A DNA stretch of 64,000 nucleotides from Dolomedes plantarius (GCA_907164885.2 OU015498.1:92311733-92375732); one strand, 5' to 3'. Positions 13,299-26,379 are shown, counted from the stretch's first letter. The notes: generated by a model from the letters alone, not told the origin. Translations and numbers: made by a program.

Positions 13299-16040
13299 TT
13301 CAGCGAGTGAGAAAATTAACAGCAGATGTTTTAACTGAATATGGTGTTATGTCAGTAGAAAGATAAGTTTCAGTTCCATCAGAAATGGGCCCCGAGAACT
13401 TTTTACCATAGTAACAAAATACAGAGTGTTTTTAAAAAAAAGTATAATCCAACTTTGAAAGTAACTAGCGATAGACGGACAATTTTTAACTCTATGTTAA
13501 TGTTGCGTAACATACTGGACGTAAGTTACTGGAGCTAAATTCGATATATATCACTAAAATATAACACGAAATCAAATTTTGTATGTCTTCGGAGTAAGTC
13601 TCTGTTCTCCTGAAAAGTTGAAAATTCCCCTTTGAAACACATTTAATATAATTTCTCTTTTAGATTTAATAATTATGACTGTTCCCTATTTTAATTTCTA
13701 AATTTCCAGGACAGGTGGGCTTTAAATATATATATATATATCGAGAGAGAGAGAACTAGGAAAGATCTATCTAATGGAAAACAATCCGGATGTTCAAGGG
13801 TCTCTTTAGATCTTCATCTCAATGCCATATATATAGGATAAACGTAAGAAAAACCGAACTGATGATGCTAAAAGTTATTGTCATGGTTTAAGTTCAACGT
13901 CCAAGAAGTTGAAACTTTCAATGATCAGAAGCAGGGAAAACTTTATCACTGATAGGCATCTATTCATAAGAGAGAAATTCACATTATTACAAAATTTGCA
14001 TTTTGTTTTTAATTATTTTACGGGGTCTTTATAATCCATTACAAAATCCAACATTAAGGTTGTTGAAAATCCCCTCGAAATTAAGGGTACTGGACAAATG
14101 GCTAAAGATTTGCTCTATATTGACCCATATATCTGAGACTTCCATCAACTCTCCAATATCGACCATGTTATTTACGGATGGTGGGTATTTCCCCCTCACT
14201 CATAAATTTAACGTCATAAAAAAGGGGGAAAGAAAAGAAAATAATCATTTAAATTTCCTTCTAGCGTGCGCCCGGGAATCACTCCCCTCTACAAATCTAA
14301 TATATCTGACCTCTCTCTCTCTCCCTTCTCAAAATCAGAAAACCAAGGTCTCCTAAATTTTTCACATCTACCAAATCGGATTGAGGATTGAGCGAATGAC
14401 TACCCAGCGAACAATGATAAGCTTTCTAGAAGGGGGGATGAGAGGCTTATGACTAGGGGTCGACTGATCCCATGACGGTGGGGAGGTATATCTATAGAAT
14501 GGATGGTGCCTGGTATACCGCTTCCCCCTGGGGTAAGCCACCCCTACGTCTGTTTGGTACACCCAAACATACCCCACTTTCTATAGGTCTTGGCCAGAGC
14601 CTTTTATAAAAGTGGGAAGCTCGGAGGCTGAGGATATGCAAAAAGTTACCACACTCTGAACTGTCTGCTTGAGATGTTAGATTATTTTTTAAAGGTCATA
14701 AAAGAGGCAAAAGAAAGCCTACCCTCTGCAATTGAAGTCGCCAAATATTTTTGACATTTTATGTCTGAGGTTGATGCATGGATTTGCCCGCCTTGTCCAA
14801 GGTTGATCCAAAGACGGGGTCTTTTGCATTCAGAAACTTGACACCTCTGAGGTGCAGTTTTCTACATTTAGATGTAATAACTGGAAAAGCCATGAAGGAT
14901 AATAGCAAAAAACGTGAACATTACATTTAGTTAGACCTAAACGTTTAGTTATTTTGTGTTTGTGATGGGAAAAAAAGAAAAATCACAAAGTGACAAATTC
15001 ATAAATTCTAGCTGAGTTCTTTTGAATAGAGTTTGCATGGAAGAACAACTATGGGATGCAGAGGTTTGTATACCTTACTGATATGAGCGAAATAAAAAAA
15101 AGCTACAGTTCAATTAAAAGCTCAAAGGTATTAAAAAAACTTGATAGTCTTGGTTTTTCTATAGTTCAAGTAAACAAAATTCAGTAATGCGCTGCACTGA
15201 TGAATTCAGATTTTAAAGTGGGAAATAGAAAAGTGTGGTCCCTTTACTTACATCAAGTCCAGAAAATTCAGTTATGTTTCAAAGAGTCATTACATGCTAC
15301 TCATGGACTTATTAAAGAGCTAAAGTAAGACAGCAACAAAATATTATTCAAACTGTTTTTTGTCATTATAAAACGGTCAATAAAAATACTTTTTTCTTTT
15401 AAAAACAACTGAATGGTGCGAAGAGTAGGTTATCTGATTATTGCGATTTCCCTTTGGAACAGATATTTGACTCGAGAACATTCTTCAAGACTTTTATCAG
15501 GTGAGAGAATTTATAGATGACGACAAAATGCATGATAGACTGACTAAAAACTCTCCTTAATGCATTTGAATTAAGTAAACAAAATACATGCAGTCATTTA
15601 TGGATAAGTTAATTTTGTTTGTAGTTCCTAATGGGGATAGTAAGAACTTGTAGTAATTTTATTTGAAGTAAAATGTACAGCCAGAAAGAAAATTCATATG
15701 CATTGTCTAAAAATAAAAAAAAATCAGCAGAACAATACTGAAACGGATGCTAATTTTTCTTAAAAGAAAACATTAAGTACTCCGTACATAAAAAAACAGC
15801 TTATAGACTGCACTAAGTCAGTTTTTGGTCCGATGTTATCGTCGCACTAACTCCAGCACTGAAGGAGCTTCTGTTTACTTATCAAATGAATCCAATTATT
15901 TTCCAGTAAATCAATAGATACTTTATATTTCAGCTCTAAATACTGAAATTATATCTCTAGAAAGCATGTTTTAATCTTTCTTAGCCCTTTTTTTTTTGAC
16001 AGTTATGAAAATTTCTGTATTTTTAATGATCAACGTGAAA
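13299..16040. other. Unassigned intergenic DNA
   Basis: It contains a small (AT)n(GA)n tract at about 13722-13755, a GC-richer patch at about 14260-14660, and 'ttttataaaagtggg' at about 14602-14616, a good TATA-box lookalike on the plus strand. No initiator or exon follows convincingly. The 117-codon frame at 14003-14356 and the 69-codon minus frame at 14368-14577 resemble nothing known. From 14660 to 16040 I see nothing. Confidence 0.4.
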
Positions 16041-16408
16041 CTCGAGCAACCCTGTGATGGCAAGTAAAGCCCAATTATAGAATTCCAAGTCAGATTATAA
16101 GTTAGACATTCTCCTGTTTATCTTAAATTATAACACTTTAATTTGATGTTAATTACTAAATATGTTTGCCAGTTTAATATTATCTTGTCCATGATTTACT
16201 TTGATCTTTCTTTTCGATTTTCGCCAAGATATTTATATTGTACTAGTTACTTAACATACCAATTCCGATCTTACTACGTACCATTAATATCAATTACGTA
16301 TGAATGGTGTCCAAAAATGGCAATGAAAGTATGGTATCGTGTGGAAAATGCTGAATTATCGACGAACTAAAGAAGAAATCTTCAACATACACTCGTATCA
16401 AAAATAAT
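16041..16408 (+). repeat. Diverged duplication, copy 1
   Basis: Words such as 'aaccctgtgatg', 'gacatt.t.ctgtttatctta' and 'accaattccgat' recur in the same order in 16925-17235. Alignment by eye suggests about 65-70% identity. The piggyBac-like MITE lies between the two copies; without it the unit is about 405 bp. Confidence 0.6.
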
Positions 16409-16412
16409 TTAA

Positions 16413-16500
16413 CCTTTAGCTTACGGGACCCACTTTTCTGATTAACTTTTTAGAACAGGAAATTTCATATCCTCTTTGTAAGAACACCCATTAAGGGGGT

Positions 16501-16543
<43 letters not shown>

Positions 16544-16672
16544 GTATATACATATATATACATATACATATATATATATATATATATGTAAATATATATT
16601 TATATATATATATATGTAAATACATATTTATGTATATATATATGTAAATATATATTTATGTATATATATATG

Positions 16673-16749
<77 letters not shown>

Positions 16750-16750
16750 G

Positions 16751-16833
<83 letters not shown>

Positions 16834-16880
16834 ATTATTGGGCCTGTATTCTTGGGCTATCCCACCCCGTAAGGAAAAGG
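16413..16880. mobile_element. piggyBac-like MITE with TTAA targets
   Basis: Perfect TTAA duplications (16409-16412 and 16881-16884) flank imperfect inverted ends: left 'cctttagcttacgggaccc', right read inward 'ccttttccttacggggtgg'. TTAA targets and CCTTT/CCCTT-type ends are the mark of the piggyBac superfamily. There is no transposase; most of the inside is TA microsatellite. Confidence 0.75.
16501..16830. repeat. (TA)n with an embedded 28 bp-type minisatellite
   Basis: Long (TA)n runs are broken by four near-copies of 'atgtaaatatatatttatgt' between about 16580 and 16690. The tract fills the centre of the piggyBac-like MITE. Confidence 0.9.
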
Positions 16881-16924
16881 TTAATTGGCCATCTTTATCT
16901 TAACATCCTAAAAAAGACTCTACT

Positions 16925-17235
16925 AACCCTATGATGTACTGCTCCTCCATAATTATAGATTTCAAAGATAGATTACATTTTGGACATTATACTGTTCATC
17001 TTAAACTGTAATATTTATATTTAATATTATTTGACGAATTAACTCAGTTAGTGCCAAAGTTTTAAAATTTACTTGTTCCTACCCTTTGCCGATCTATCTA
17101 GATTCACTCTTCGTAAAAATTTTAAATTGTTTTAGTTATTTTATGTACCAATTCAGATGTTTCTATATAACATCCATATCAATTTCATATCAAGAATGTA
17201 ATAAATTACTATACTGAATATGACATATTCATAAA
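16925..17235 (+). repeat. Diverged duplication, copy 2
   Basis: The partner of 16041-16408. It opens 'aaccctatgatg' and keeps 'gacattatactgttcatctt' and 'accaattcagatg' in the same order. Confidence 0.6.
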
Positions 17236-18752
17236 AATAAGAGAAATATAGGTAAACTGACGTACATTAAACATGACGTACATTGACGTACAGCTAAAAC
17301 TGATCAAAATGGTTTTCTGTGTTTCTAATTCAGCGTTTTCCGCTATAAGTGAAGAAACAGGCTTCCACACACGAAAAAAAAAATTATAATTCGGCATTGG
17401 TTACTTAGAGAGATGCTTCTCCATAACAGTGAGCGCAGTTTCAAATCTTTGAAAGGAAATATCTTACCAAAACAGAAATGTGATGAGAACTACCATTTCG
17501 ATATCATGTCTGCTCTAACATAATCAAATCCCAATCGCATATCAACATCTCTTCCGTAAACAATTTCCCAAATCTAATATAGAGAGAGCATCGGTATCTC
17601 TACCCGATTCGCTAAACAGATACGAGAATTCATAAAAAAAAAGAAAGAAAGGCGAAACCAATTTCATCACAGCTATGAAGGAATAAACCTGTCAAAACAG
17701 TCAAAACTTAAACCTTTAAGCCCTCCGAGGAAAAAAAAAATCGCCAAGTCCGAGGCCAATTGAATTACGGCGAAATTTTTACCTTGCAAATTTAATCTGA
17801 ATGTTTTCTGCGAGAGAGGCGATATGATGAAACCGAGTAATGACTGTACACAGGGCCAGGCCATCCCTGAAACGTGGGGGGGCCTTCAAATCATTATTCG
17901 AGGGCAGAGGGGTGGATAAAGCACACACACGTGTGTGGAAGTTCATGAGTCAGCGCAAGGGAGCTCTGGAAAAACCGTTCTTCCGTACATTCATAAGCGC
18001 TTTAAGGGTTGGGGGCTCTCCCGTTAGTGCAGTAATGTAGGACTTCTCCTAACTAGGAATTTGCAGTGAGAATGGATCAGAGGGTGAGACTAAAGCCGCT
18101 TCGGAAATGTGATTTGAGAAGATATATAGCACCGTTGAAGCCATATGCCGATATTATGATACGCGGTGTGCTCATGGACGTTAAATTCACTTGTAAAGAT
18201 AGGTGTGCGACAGCTTTACGATCTCAGTAAAGTCAGTATGAGCAGCCTGTAAATTATCTATAAATCAAACAAATTTAAAAAAAAAACTTATGCTTAGTTT
18301 GTAGTTATTTTTAGAATTTTTCGGAGCATGCATTTAAAAGCAGTAGATTCCAAAACATTTCAGTATTTATCGCTGTTGTATACATGATTAAACAGATCTT
18401 GTAAATTAATGATATACAGCTGTTTTTAGGTGTTGGCTTTTTAAAATGAAGATAGCTGTGCGAGAAACACATGTTAGTTATCTCTATGTCAGAAATTGAA
18501 GTTGAAAGATAAAGAAATGTCTTAGTTTGGTATAAGTAATGCACATATGTGGAATAATAGATTAAAATTACTGAAGATATCTTCGTTACACACAGTGATA
18601 TGAAAATGTTATGAAATTATTATGGCTTTCATTTCTGAATGAAAAACTCCTGAATACTAATTCTTTTCTAAAACCTCGAAAATCTGTTATAATTGAATAG
18701 AACCTAGTTTCTTATCTATTCCGAACCCTCTTGCTCTTTATGGCTCATACAG

Positions 18753-18754
<2 letters not shown>
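17236..18754. other. Unassigned stretch
   Basis: Short frames on both strands (for example 17673-17864 minus, 17840-18040 plus) have no recognisable domain. No transposon ends were found. Confidence 0.4.

Positions 18755-18794
<40 letters not shown>
18755..18794. repeat. (TA)n microsatellite
   Basis: A pure TA tract immediately left of the Tigger element. A shorter one is found on its right side. Confidence 0.95.
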
Positions 18795-18797
<3 letters not shown>

Positions 18798-21103
18798 TTG
18801 GTTCTCTGTTTAACGACTTTCAAGGGACCGTGAAAAATCGTCCTTAAGTAGAGATCGTCCTTAAACAGAATTTGTGAAAAAATAACATTTCCCTTCACAC
18901 TTTACAGGCTTAGGACTGTCAATATATTTCTTAATATAATGGCGTATTTTAAAATGTTATTTTTATTATCATCATTATTTTATTCACAAAAAGTTATTTT
19001 AAATTACATTGAAAAAAAAAGAGTACAAACAATACAACAAATTACGTTTTAAGAAATTCAAAAAGTGGTGATTGCTTCATTCGCCTTGTTTTCGTTATTC
19101 TCTTTTCCAGATTTTCTAAAATGTTAAATGAGTCACCTTCCATTTTCGATGTAATATAGCGTCGGAGAACATCTAGAGCAGAAATTGCATCTGTGTAAGA
19201 CGGTGGCAGTGTCTCGTTTTCCGTGTCTTCAACTTCACCTTCTTCTTCTGACACTGTGTTTTCGTTTACAATATCTTCATAAATTTGTTCTACATTTCTG
19301 AAATCTGTTGTTAAAACATATTTATCACAATTGTAGAAATCTTGAATTGAAGCATCCTCATCTTCAACAAGACTTCTCCATTCTTCAGGGTAATGTCATC
19401 TTCGTTGATTTCTACATCCGTACTTTGCAGTTCCACTACAAGTTCTTTGAGAATACCAGCAACGCGAAAGCAGTTTTTTATTGTGGATGAAGAAACTTCT
19501 TTCCATGCTGATGTTATCATGTGCATTGCTTCCAAGATTGTAAATTTTCTAATTTTTATACTGTCAGCCGAATTGTTTATTAATTTCCTAATTAAAGACT
19601 TGCGAATGATACCCAGGTCTAATGGCTGCAACTTGCTAGTGCAATTAGCTGGTAAGAAATGGATAGTCAAATTTGTAAGTCCAGGGATATTTGGAGTATG
19701 TGCAGTGCATCGGTCGATTAAAAGTAAAACTTTTCTCTTTTCTCGATGCATTTTTGCATCAAATTTTCTAATCCAGTCAATAAAAATTTGTGATGTCATC
19801 CACGCTTTATTGTTATTGCGGTACTCACAAGGTTTCCTGGTGATATTCTTAAAACACCTTGGTTACTTTGATTTGCCTATAACTAGTGGTGGAAATTTCT
19901 CAGATCCATCCGAATTAGTGCACAGTAAAACAGTCAATCGTTCCTTACTGTGTTTTCCACCAAAACACCTTTCGCCCATATACGTTAAGGTTTTATTAGG
20001 CACCATATTGTAGAATAGGCCCGTCTCATCTGCATTGAATATGTTCTTCTCATCATAACCATCTAATATCCCCTTCAGCACTATTTTCCATTCATCCACT
20101 ATTTTTTCATCTACAGAGCCACTTTCGCCAGATATGCTTTTAAATACAAGCCCGTATATTTCTTTGAACTTTGTTAGCCAACCAGCCGGAGCCTGAAAAT
20201 TTTGCATTCCAAACTTTTAAATAGTAATAATTTAAATAGTAACTTTTTAATAGTAATTTTAAATAGTGCCAGAATAATAGCATTTTCTTTAAATATCACT
20301 CCGGAAATTGGAATGTTAGATTCTCTTGCTTGATGAAACCATTGCAGGACTGCCTTCTCAAACTCTTCTGATCGGCCACATTGAATTTTCTCCCGTTTGG
20401 ATTTGGATCCCAAACCAAATTTTTGTGCTGCTTCAAGAATTGTCTCTTTGTTTGCTAAAATGCCTTTGAGAGTAGACTCGGGTAGCTGAAATTGTCTTGC
20501 GAATTGGACTTTTGTTATTCCAACATTTTCTTCCCAGTTTTCAATAATTTTCACTTTTTCGTGTAGCGTAAGATGCTTTCGCTTTCATGCCATTTTGCGC
20601 TGCTCACCTCGTATTCGTACTGGAATGAGCTCCTACACACAACCACGAATTCTCTAAACATGAACACGTGCTTCCCAGAAGGAGTGAGAGAGGGGTGCTT
20701 TTGGACAGTTCGTAAATCACATGACAACATGGTAGGTACAATAGAGTGATTCCACACCCGCACTAAGAAATTCGATCCACCAAGGAAGAATGTTCGATCT
20801 TCCGAGAAACAGTAATCCCCCCCCCCTTCCCCGGTTTTTCCACTGCAACAAGTCTATGATTGCAACAAACATAAAGGAAATTCTGGGTCTGTTATTGAAA
20901 CCAAACTCCTCCACAGAAAGTAACCCTTCTGTAGATAAAATGTTGAAGAAAAAGTTTATCATGTAAGAAAAAATCGTCGCTAAATAGAAACAAAATCGTC
21001 TTAAAATAGAATTTTTTTACGTCGGAGGGACCGGGACCGGGAAATATCGTCTTTAAATAGAGATCGTCGTTAAGTAGAGCGTCGTTAAACAGAGAACCAA
21101 CTG
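18795..21103 (-). mobile_element. Pogo/Tigger DNA transposon, inactive
   Basis: Perfect inverted ends 'cagttggttctctgtttaac' stand at both termini, next to TA (18793-18794 and 21104-21105). The 2.3 kb length fits an autonomous Tigger. The subterminal regions repeat 'gatcgtccttaa/gatcgtcgttaa' words. A decayed transposase is encoded on the minus strand. The element sits in a (TA)n tract. Confidence 0.93.
19042..20580 (-). pseudogene. Tigger-type transposase remnant (CENP-B-like DNA binding plus DDE_1)
   Basis: Read on the minus strand, the N-terminal piece (20174-20554) shows a psq/CENP-B N helix-turn-helix beginning 'KIIENWEENVG' and then a CENP-B second HTH ('FEKAVLQWFHQARE'). The next piece (19863-20207) carries the first catalytic Asp in 'NADETGLFY' (codon 20028-20030). 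The third (19311-19799) carries the second Asp in 'LLIDRCTAH' (19713-19715; the usual Asn after Asp is Arg here) and the third in 'LQPLDLGI'. The last (19042-19254) is the acidic tail region. The pieces lie in different frames with breaks near 19800-19862, 20207-20275 (an AT-rich insertion), and at the start. The transposase would cut at TA sites in the nucleus; this copy cannot make one. Confidence 0.9.
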
Positions 21104-21126
21104 TATATATATATATATATATATAT
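21104..21126. repeat. (TA)n microsatellite
   Basis: The short TA run bordering the right end of the Tigger element. Confidence 0.9.
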
Positions 21127-21633
21127 GTCACCGTGCTTACACCACGTAACTTTTATCCAAACAATTTATGTAAAAGGCAGTCATCATTCAGGTCTGTGGC
21201 AGATAAAGGATATTTAAATAGCAGTTAAAGAACCTTATTAACACTAATTAACTAAATTCAATCAGCTACCACTATTTCCCTCATAATGTCAGCTCACGAC
21301 ACGCGACGTCATCCAACGGCGGGCAACTCTAATCTATGCTTTGTTCCTTTTCGCGCTCTGCAATTACGCGGGTGAAGCATCTTGTGACATGCGTGAGTCA
21401 GTCATCACGCGCTTTTGAACATTCGATGATTGCGTCGGTCCGAGCACGTGTTAGGCAATCAATCATTGATGACCTCATAGTCTTGTGAATTCTCTGCTGC
21501 ATTAAAAAACAACGCTACTTCTTCAATTGGAAAAAGACTAAAATATCTAATAGTAAATTACCGTTTAACGCTAATTTGCCTAATTTTAATCCCAATTAAA
21601 TTTAGTTAATTATAGTTTACGTTGCTAGCATTA
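21127..21633. other. Unassigned stretch, possible AT-rich MITE
   Basis: 'taattaactaaattcaat' near 21245 recurs inverted near 21597-21614 with one mismatch. The arms could be MITE ends, but they are AT-rich and no target duplication is clear. The inside (21290-21490) is GC-richer with several TGACGTCA-like words. Confidence 0.3.
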
Positions 21634-21649
21634 CACGCACACACACACA

Positions 21650-21703
<54 letters not shown>
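21634..21703. repeat. (CA)n(TA)n microsatellite
   Basis: The composite 'acgcacacacac..gcatata' abuts the left LTR. A similar 'acgcacacacac' follows the right LTR, as if the element inserted into a CA/TA tract that later expanded. Confidence 0.9.
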
Positions 21704-21707
<4 letters not shown>

Positions 21708-22141
21708 GAGTGAGCCACCTTCCCCCTCCCCATTATTCATAATCTATTCGCCCGTGACATCATGCTGATGGGAAGATTTCGCTCCATTTAAGACTGAGCT
21801 TTAATTCGTGACGAGCAGAAGAAGAAGCAGAGGCAGAAGAAGAAGAAGCAGCGAGAAGAGGCAGAGGCAGTGGAACGAAGGCAGATCGTATGCAGAGCGA
21901 GCCGAACAGCCAGAGCCAGCAGATTGCATGCAGAGCGGATGCAGAACGAGTGCTGATAAGTCGGACTTAAGTGTAATGTTAGGTGCAAGGCTAAACGACG
22001 GCTTTTATTGTTTTAAAGAAGACGTAATGCGATATTGACCTATTTTGTAAATATAAATGTGTAAATGTGTCGTCCAAGAACTTTTAAATAAATGTTGTTG
22101 TTTTGTATTATCCCGCTCAGCCAGATGATTCCTGACCAACA
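21704..22141 (+). repeat. 5' LTR of the degraded gypsy element
   Basis: It runs from 'tgtagagtgagc' to 'tgaccaaca', with TG...CA ends. AATAAA lies at 22087-22092. A purine-rich 'gaagaagaagcag' tract fills its middle. The sequence just downstream, 'attatatcagaagcggga', is where the primer-binding site should be; I could not assign a tRNA. Confidence 0.92.
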
Positions 22142-22508
22142 ATTATATCAGAAGCGGGATGGATTTGTAGTCCTACAATTGTTTTCAAGTTTTTACCGAC
22201 GTTCGAAGAAGTTGAATGAAGATTAATAGCACTTGGATCGTGACGCTGTGTATTCGGGTTCTAGAGTGTGAACTTTTAAATTGATGAGGACTTAATGTAC
22301 TGTGCATGGGTAGTTGTATCCAAATGTGAAGAAGCTGAATTTTGTTTTACGACGAAACAAGAAGTGTTTAAAGACGTTCGTAGAAGTTGAATGAGATTAA
22401 TTTTGCAATTCAGCGTTGTGTTCCATTGGATTATTGTGCTCCCCAATTTGCTGATTTTAAACGTGAGTAACTCTGTTTTATTAACTAATTTTTACTTGTG
22501 ATTTCAAG
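22142..22508 (+). other. Leader between 5' LTR and gag
   Basis: Non-coding leader. The phrase 'acgttcg(a/t)agaagttgaatga' occurs twice (about 22199 and 22375). Confidence 0.6.
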
Positions 22509-25500
22509 ATGGCTACGTTAGGCGAAGTGCCGCGTATGAAGAGCAATTTAACTTTATTTTCTGCCAATGCCATAAAATTATTGCATAGACTTGTTTTTGA
22601 GAATGATCCGTTTGATAAAAAGAATAGGTAAAGACTTAGAAAATTTCCAGGATTTAATTACAGGGTTAATTCAAAAGAGTATAAAGATAAAATTAAATAT
22701 TAACTGATAATTTTACTGTGAATAACCTCATTACCGTTTGTAATTTACGAAATTTAAAAAATGAAGGCAAACCAAACGAACTTGTTGAGCGTATTGTTAC
22801 AAATTTAAATGATTTAGGACTGCTAAGCTCTAGTTCTCTTGACGAAACTGACGAAGAAGTCTCTGGTGAAACAGAAATTACTGGTGATTTAAAACTTTCA
22901 AACGTTGCGTTAGTTCCAAACTTAAAAGAAGTAATGGTTAGTTTCCGTGATGTAGAAGGTACAATTAAACATTTTGGTGCTGATGATAATTACTCCGTAG
23001 AAAATTGGATTTCTGATTTTGAGGAAACCGCTACATTATTATCGTGGAATGATATTCAGAAACTCATTTTTGCTAAAAAATCTTTAAGTGGTATTGCAAA
23101 ATTATTTTTACAGAGTGAACGTAATGTTAACTCATGGGATAAATTAAAAGTATTGTTAACAGAAGAGTTTGGAAATAAATATAATATTGCGGATATCCAT
23201 ATGATGTTAAATAACAGAAAGATGAAATTTAATGAATCTTTTCAAGAATATTTTTATGTGATGAAAGAAATCGCGATTAAAGGTAACGTCGAAGATGCAG
23301 CTTTAATTCATTATATAATAAATGGTATTCAGGATTCACCAACAAATAAGTACGTGCTCTATAAATCTAGAAATTTAGCTGAATTTAAAGAAAATTTAGC
23401 CTTGTATCAGAAGGTGTGTGAGGATAGACAACGAATTAAAGGCTACTCAGAATTTAATGAAAGAACGAGGACGACTGTTAGTTTTATGCAAAATAGAAGT
23501 AATTTTGAAAAAACGAGAACAAAATTTGATAAACACCATGTCATTTCCCCTGTTAGGTCTAATTTTGAAGGAGCTAAGCCAAAATATGGTAATGTTAAAA
23601 AAGTGAAATTTAATTCTAATCATTCTGAATTTCGCAAGCGTAAAATTTGTTTTAACTGTGGATCTGGATATCATATATCAAAGTTTTATGAACACAGATT
23701 TAAGGCGCTACAGTGTTTTAGGTGTTTTCTGTTTGGGCATCGGGCGTCAGAATGCACATCAGAAATTAAACCCAGAAACGAAAACACATCAGAGGCTAAA
23801 CCTGAAGTAAACTTTTTATGTGTTAGCGTCGTTCCGAAAATGAACAAAACTGTTGAAATCAATAATACAAAAGTAGATAGCCTGATTGATACTGGAAGTC
23901 AAGTTACATTACTTCGAAAGTCGATTTATGAAGAATTAAAAGTTAAGAAATTATATAGGGTAAATTCAACTTTAACTGGTCTTGGGAAATGTTTAGGTAA
24001 ACCATTGGGATATTTTTCTGTTGAAATTGTTATCGATGATTTTAAGTGTACAGGTGATATATGTGTAGTAAAAGATTATTGTTTACCTTATGATGTAATA
24101 ATTGGTTTAAATGTGCTCATGCAGGGTTAAATTTTAATTAACGAAAATGGAGTTATAGTTCAAAATAGACCTCAAAATTATGTACCTGTAAATATCATAT
24201 CTGTTCTACCGATCTTAAATGACGATGTTTTCGAAATTGATATTGAACCGAAAGTTCCTGTGGTTTTCAGGGATACTGTGCGCAAATTAGTTCTCAATTA
24301 TGTGCCAAGTAAAACTAAACCAACGAATATTGACCTGAAAATTTTAGCTAAAAATCAAGAGCCTATATTCCACCACCCACATAGACTCCCTTTTTCGGAA
24401 AAGAAGGTAGTTGAAGCACAAGTAGCCGAGTGGTTGGCGCAGGGAATAGTAAAATCAAGCTCCTCGGAATATGCTAGTCCAATAGTTATTGTAAAGAAGA
24501 AGACTGGATCGCCGCGTATTTGTATAGACTACCGGAAATTAAATAAAGTTGTTTTAAGGACAGATTCCCTCTACCGTTGATCGAGGACGTCCTAGACCGC
24601 TTGCAGGAAGCCCGTGTGTTCAGTACTATCGATCTGAAAAACGGATTTTTTCACGTTGACGTGCATCGGGATAGTAAAATGTACACATCATTTGTGACCC
24701 ACGAGGGTCAGTATCAATTCTTAAAGGTACCCTTTGACTTTTGTATCTCACCAGCAGTATTTCAAAGATTTATTAACACTATTTTCCGACCCTTAGTTAA
24801 TGACGGCATTGTTTTACCCTACATGGATGACGTGATCATTCTATCTGCCAACGAAGAAGAAGGAACCGATCTGTTGAAACAGGTTTTGGATTTGGCTAAA
24901 GAATACCGTTTAGAGATAAATTTCAAGAAGTCTCAGTTTTTAAAACGACGGATCGAGTTCCTGGGCCATGTGATAGAGGGAGGTACAATTTCCCCCTTTC
25001 CTGCGAAAACTAAAGCTGTCATAAATTTCCCAGAGCCTACAAACTTAAAACAAATTCAGAGCTTCCTCGGGCTCACGGGATACTTTAGAAAATATATAAA
25101 CAAATATTCCATAATAGCTAGACCGCTAAGTGACCTTTTGAGGAAAAATGGTAAATTTAGATTTAATGAAGACGAACGAAACGCTTTCAATCAACTTAAG
25201 GCTTTATTATCGGAGAAGCCTGTCTTAAAATTGAAATTAGAACAAGACAATGACACCGAAATTAAAGCAATAAAGGAAATACTTAAAACTTCTAATTACG
25301 AGGACTACATTCAGCGAAACGGAATTCTGTACAAATTTATTGACGGAAAGGAAGTTATTGTAGTACCTGAAAGTATGCAGACAGAAATAATCAGAGATGC
25401 ACATGAGAAAGGCCACAAGGGAGTGAACTACACAAAGAAATACCTAGAGAAATACTATTTCATTCCAAGAGTGAAGCAGAAAGTGGAGAAAATTATAGCT

Positions 25501-25722
25501 AATTGTGTCCATTGCATTATCGTTAACCGTAAAAAAGGAAAGAAAGAGGGGTTCCTACACCTGTTGCGTAAAGACGACCTTTTACTATATACATATCATA
25601 TAGATCACCTAGGACCTTTAGAAAGCACGCCAAAAAACAGATATTTAAAATTCAGGAAGAAAACAAAAAGTCTACCACCTGTGCTGAATTCATCAAACCA
25701 TGGCTACCTGGAGACAATGTAA
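22509..25722 (+). pseudogene. Degraded gypsy gag-pol
   Basis: gag probably began at ATG 22509, but frameshifts at about 22620-22700 separate that start from the main frame, open from 22697. The main frame shows a SAP-like N-terminus, a gag core, a damaged zinc knuckle (the last Cys is Tyr), an intact CX2CX4HX4C knuckle ('CFRCFLFGHRASEC') and a protease with 'DTGS'. An in-frame TAA (24128-24130) follows; RT then resumes in the same frame. A frameshift near 24550 moves RT to the frame 24577-25722, which holds YMDD at 24820-24831. RT then runs at about 25225-25235 directly into integrase: RNase H is absent without a break in frame. Integrase keeps the H-H-C-C zinc domain (codons at 25402, 25414, 25504, 25513) and the first core Asp ('HIDHLGP') before ending early. 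This copy is dead. Confidence 0.9.
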
Positions 25723-25932
25723 AGTTTTAATTTGGTTTGACCTTAAAGACAGAAGAGAGAAAGAAAAAAAATGTACCAGCTGCGTTTTGGGATCATCAAA
25801 AACTGTGTATGATTATAGTGGCATTCATTTGTGTTCTTTGTTTGCTTTGCCTTTTTTTTTTCTTTTTTTTTCTTTTTTTTTAGATGTTTTCCCGTCGTCA
25901 GGAGGACCTGCCGAGAAGCAGGAATGGCCGAG
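25723..25932 (+). other. Region before the 3' LTR
   Basis: Pyrimidine-rich tract (about 25850-25880), then 'gaagcaggaatggccgag' directly before the LTR. The last could be a weak polypurine tract. Confidence 0.5.
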
Positions 25933-26379
25933 TGTAGAGTGAGCAACCTTCCCCCTGCTCATTATTCATAATCTATTCGCCCGTGACGTCATGCTGATGG
26001 GAAGCTTTCGCTCCATTTAAGACTGATCTTTAATTCGTGATGAGCAGAAGAAGAAACAGAGGCAGAAGAAGAAGAAGTAGCGAGAAGAGGCAGAGGCAGC
26101 GGAACGAAGGCAGATCGTATGCAGAGCGAGCCGAACAGCCACAGCCAGCAGATTGCATGCAGAGCGAATGCAGAACGAGTGCTGATAAGACGGACTTAAG
26201 TGTAATGTTAGGTGCAAGTCTAAACGACGGCTTTTATTGTTTTAAAGGAGACAAGTTTCGAGACGTAATGCTATATTGACCTATTTTGTAAATATAAATG
26301 TGTGAATGTGTCGTCCAAGAACTTTTAAATAAATGTTGTTGTTTTGTATTATCCCGCTCAGCCAGCTGATTCCTGACCT

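Noticed and set aside
14003..14577. 117-codon plus and 69-codon minus frames as host genes
   Set aside because: No recognisable domain, no supporting promoter or splice structure, and composition-driven openness.
22718..24130. Taking 22718 as the gag start
   Set aside because: The codon there is GTG, not ATG. The frame is open from 22697, and the natural start is more likely ATG 22509 in another frame, separated by frameshifts.
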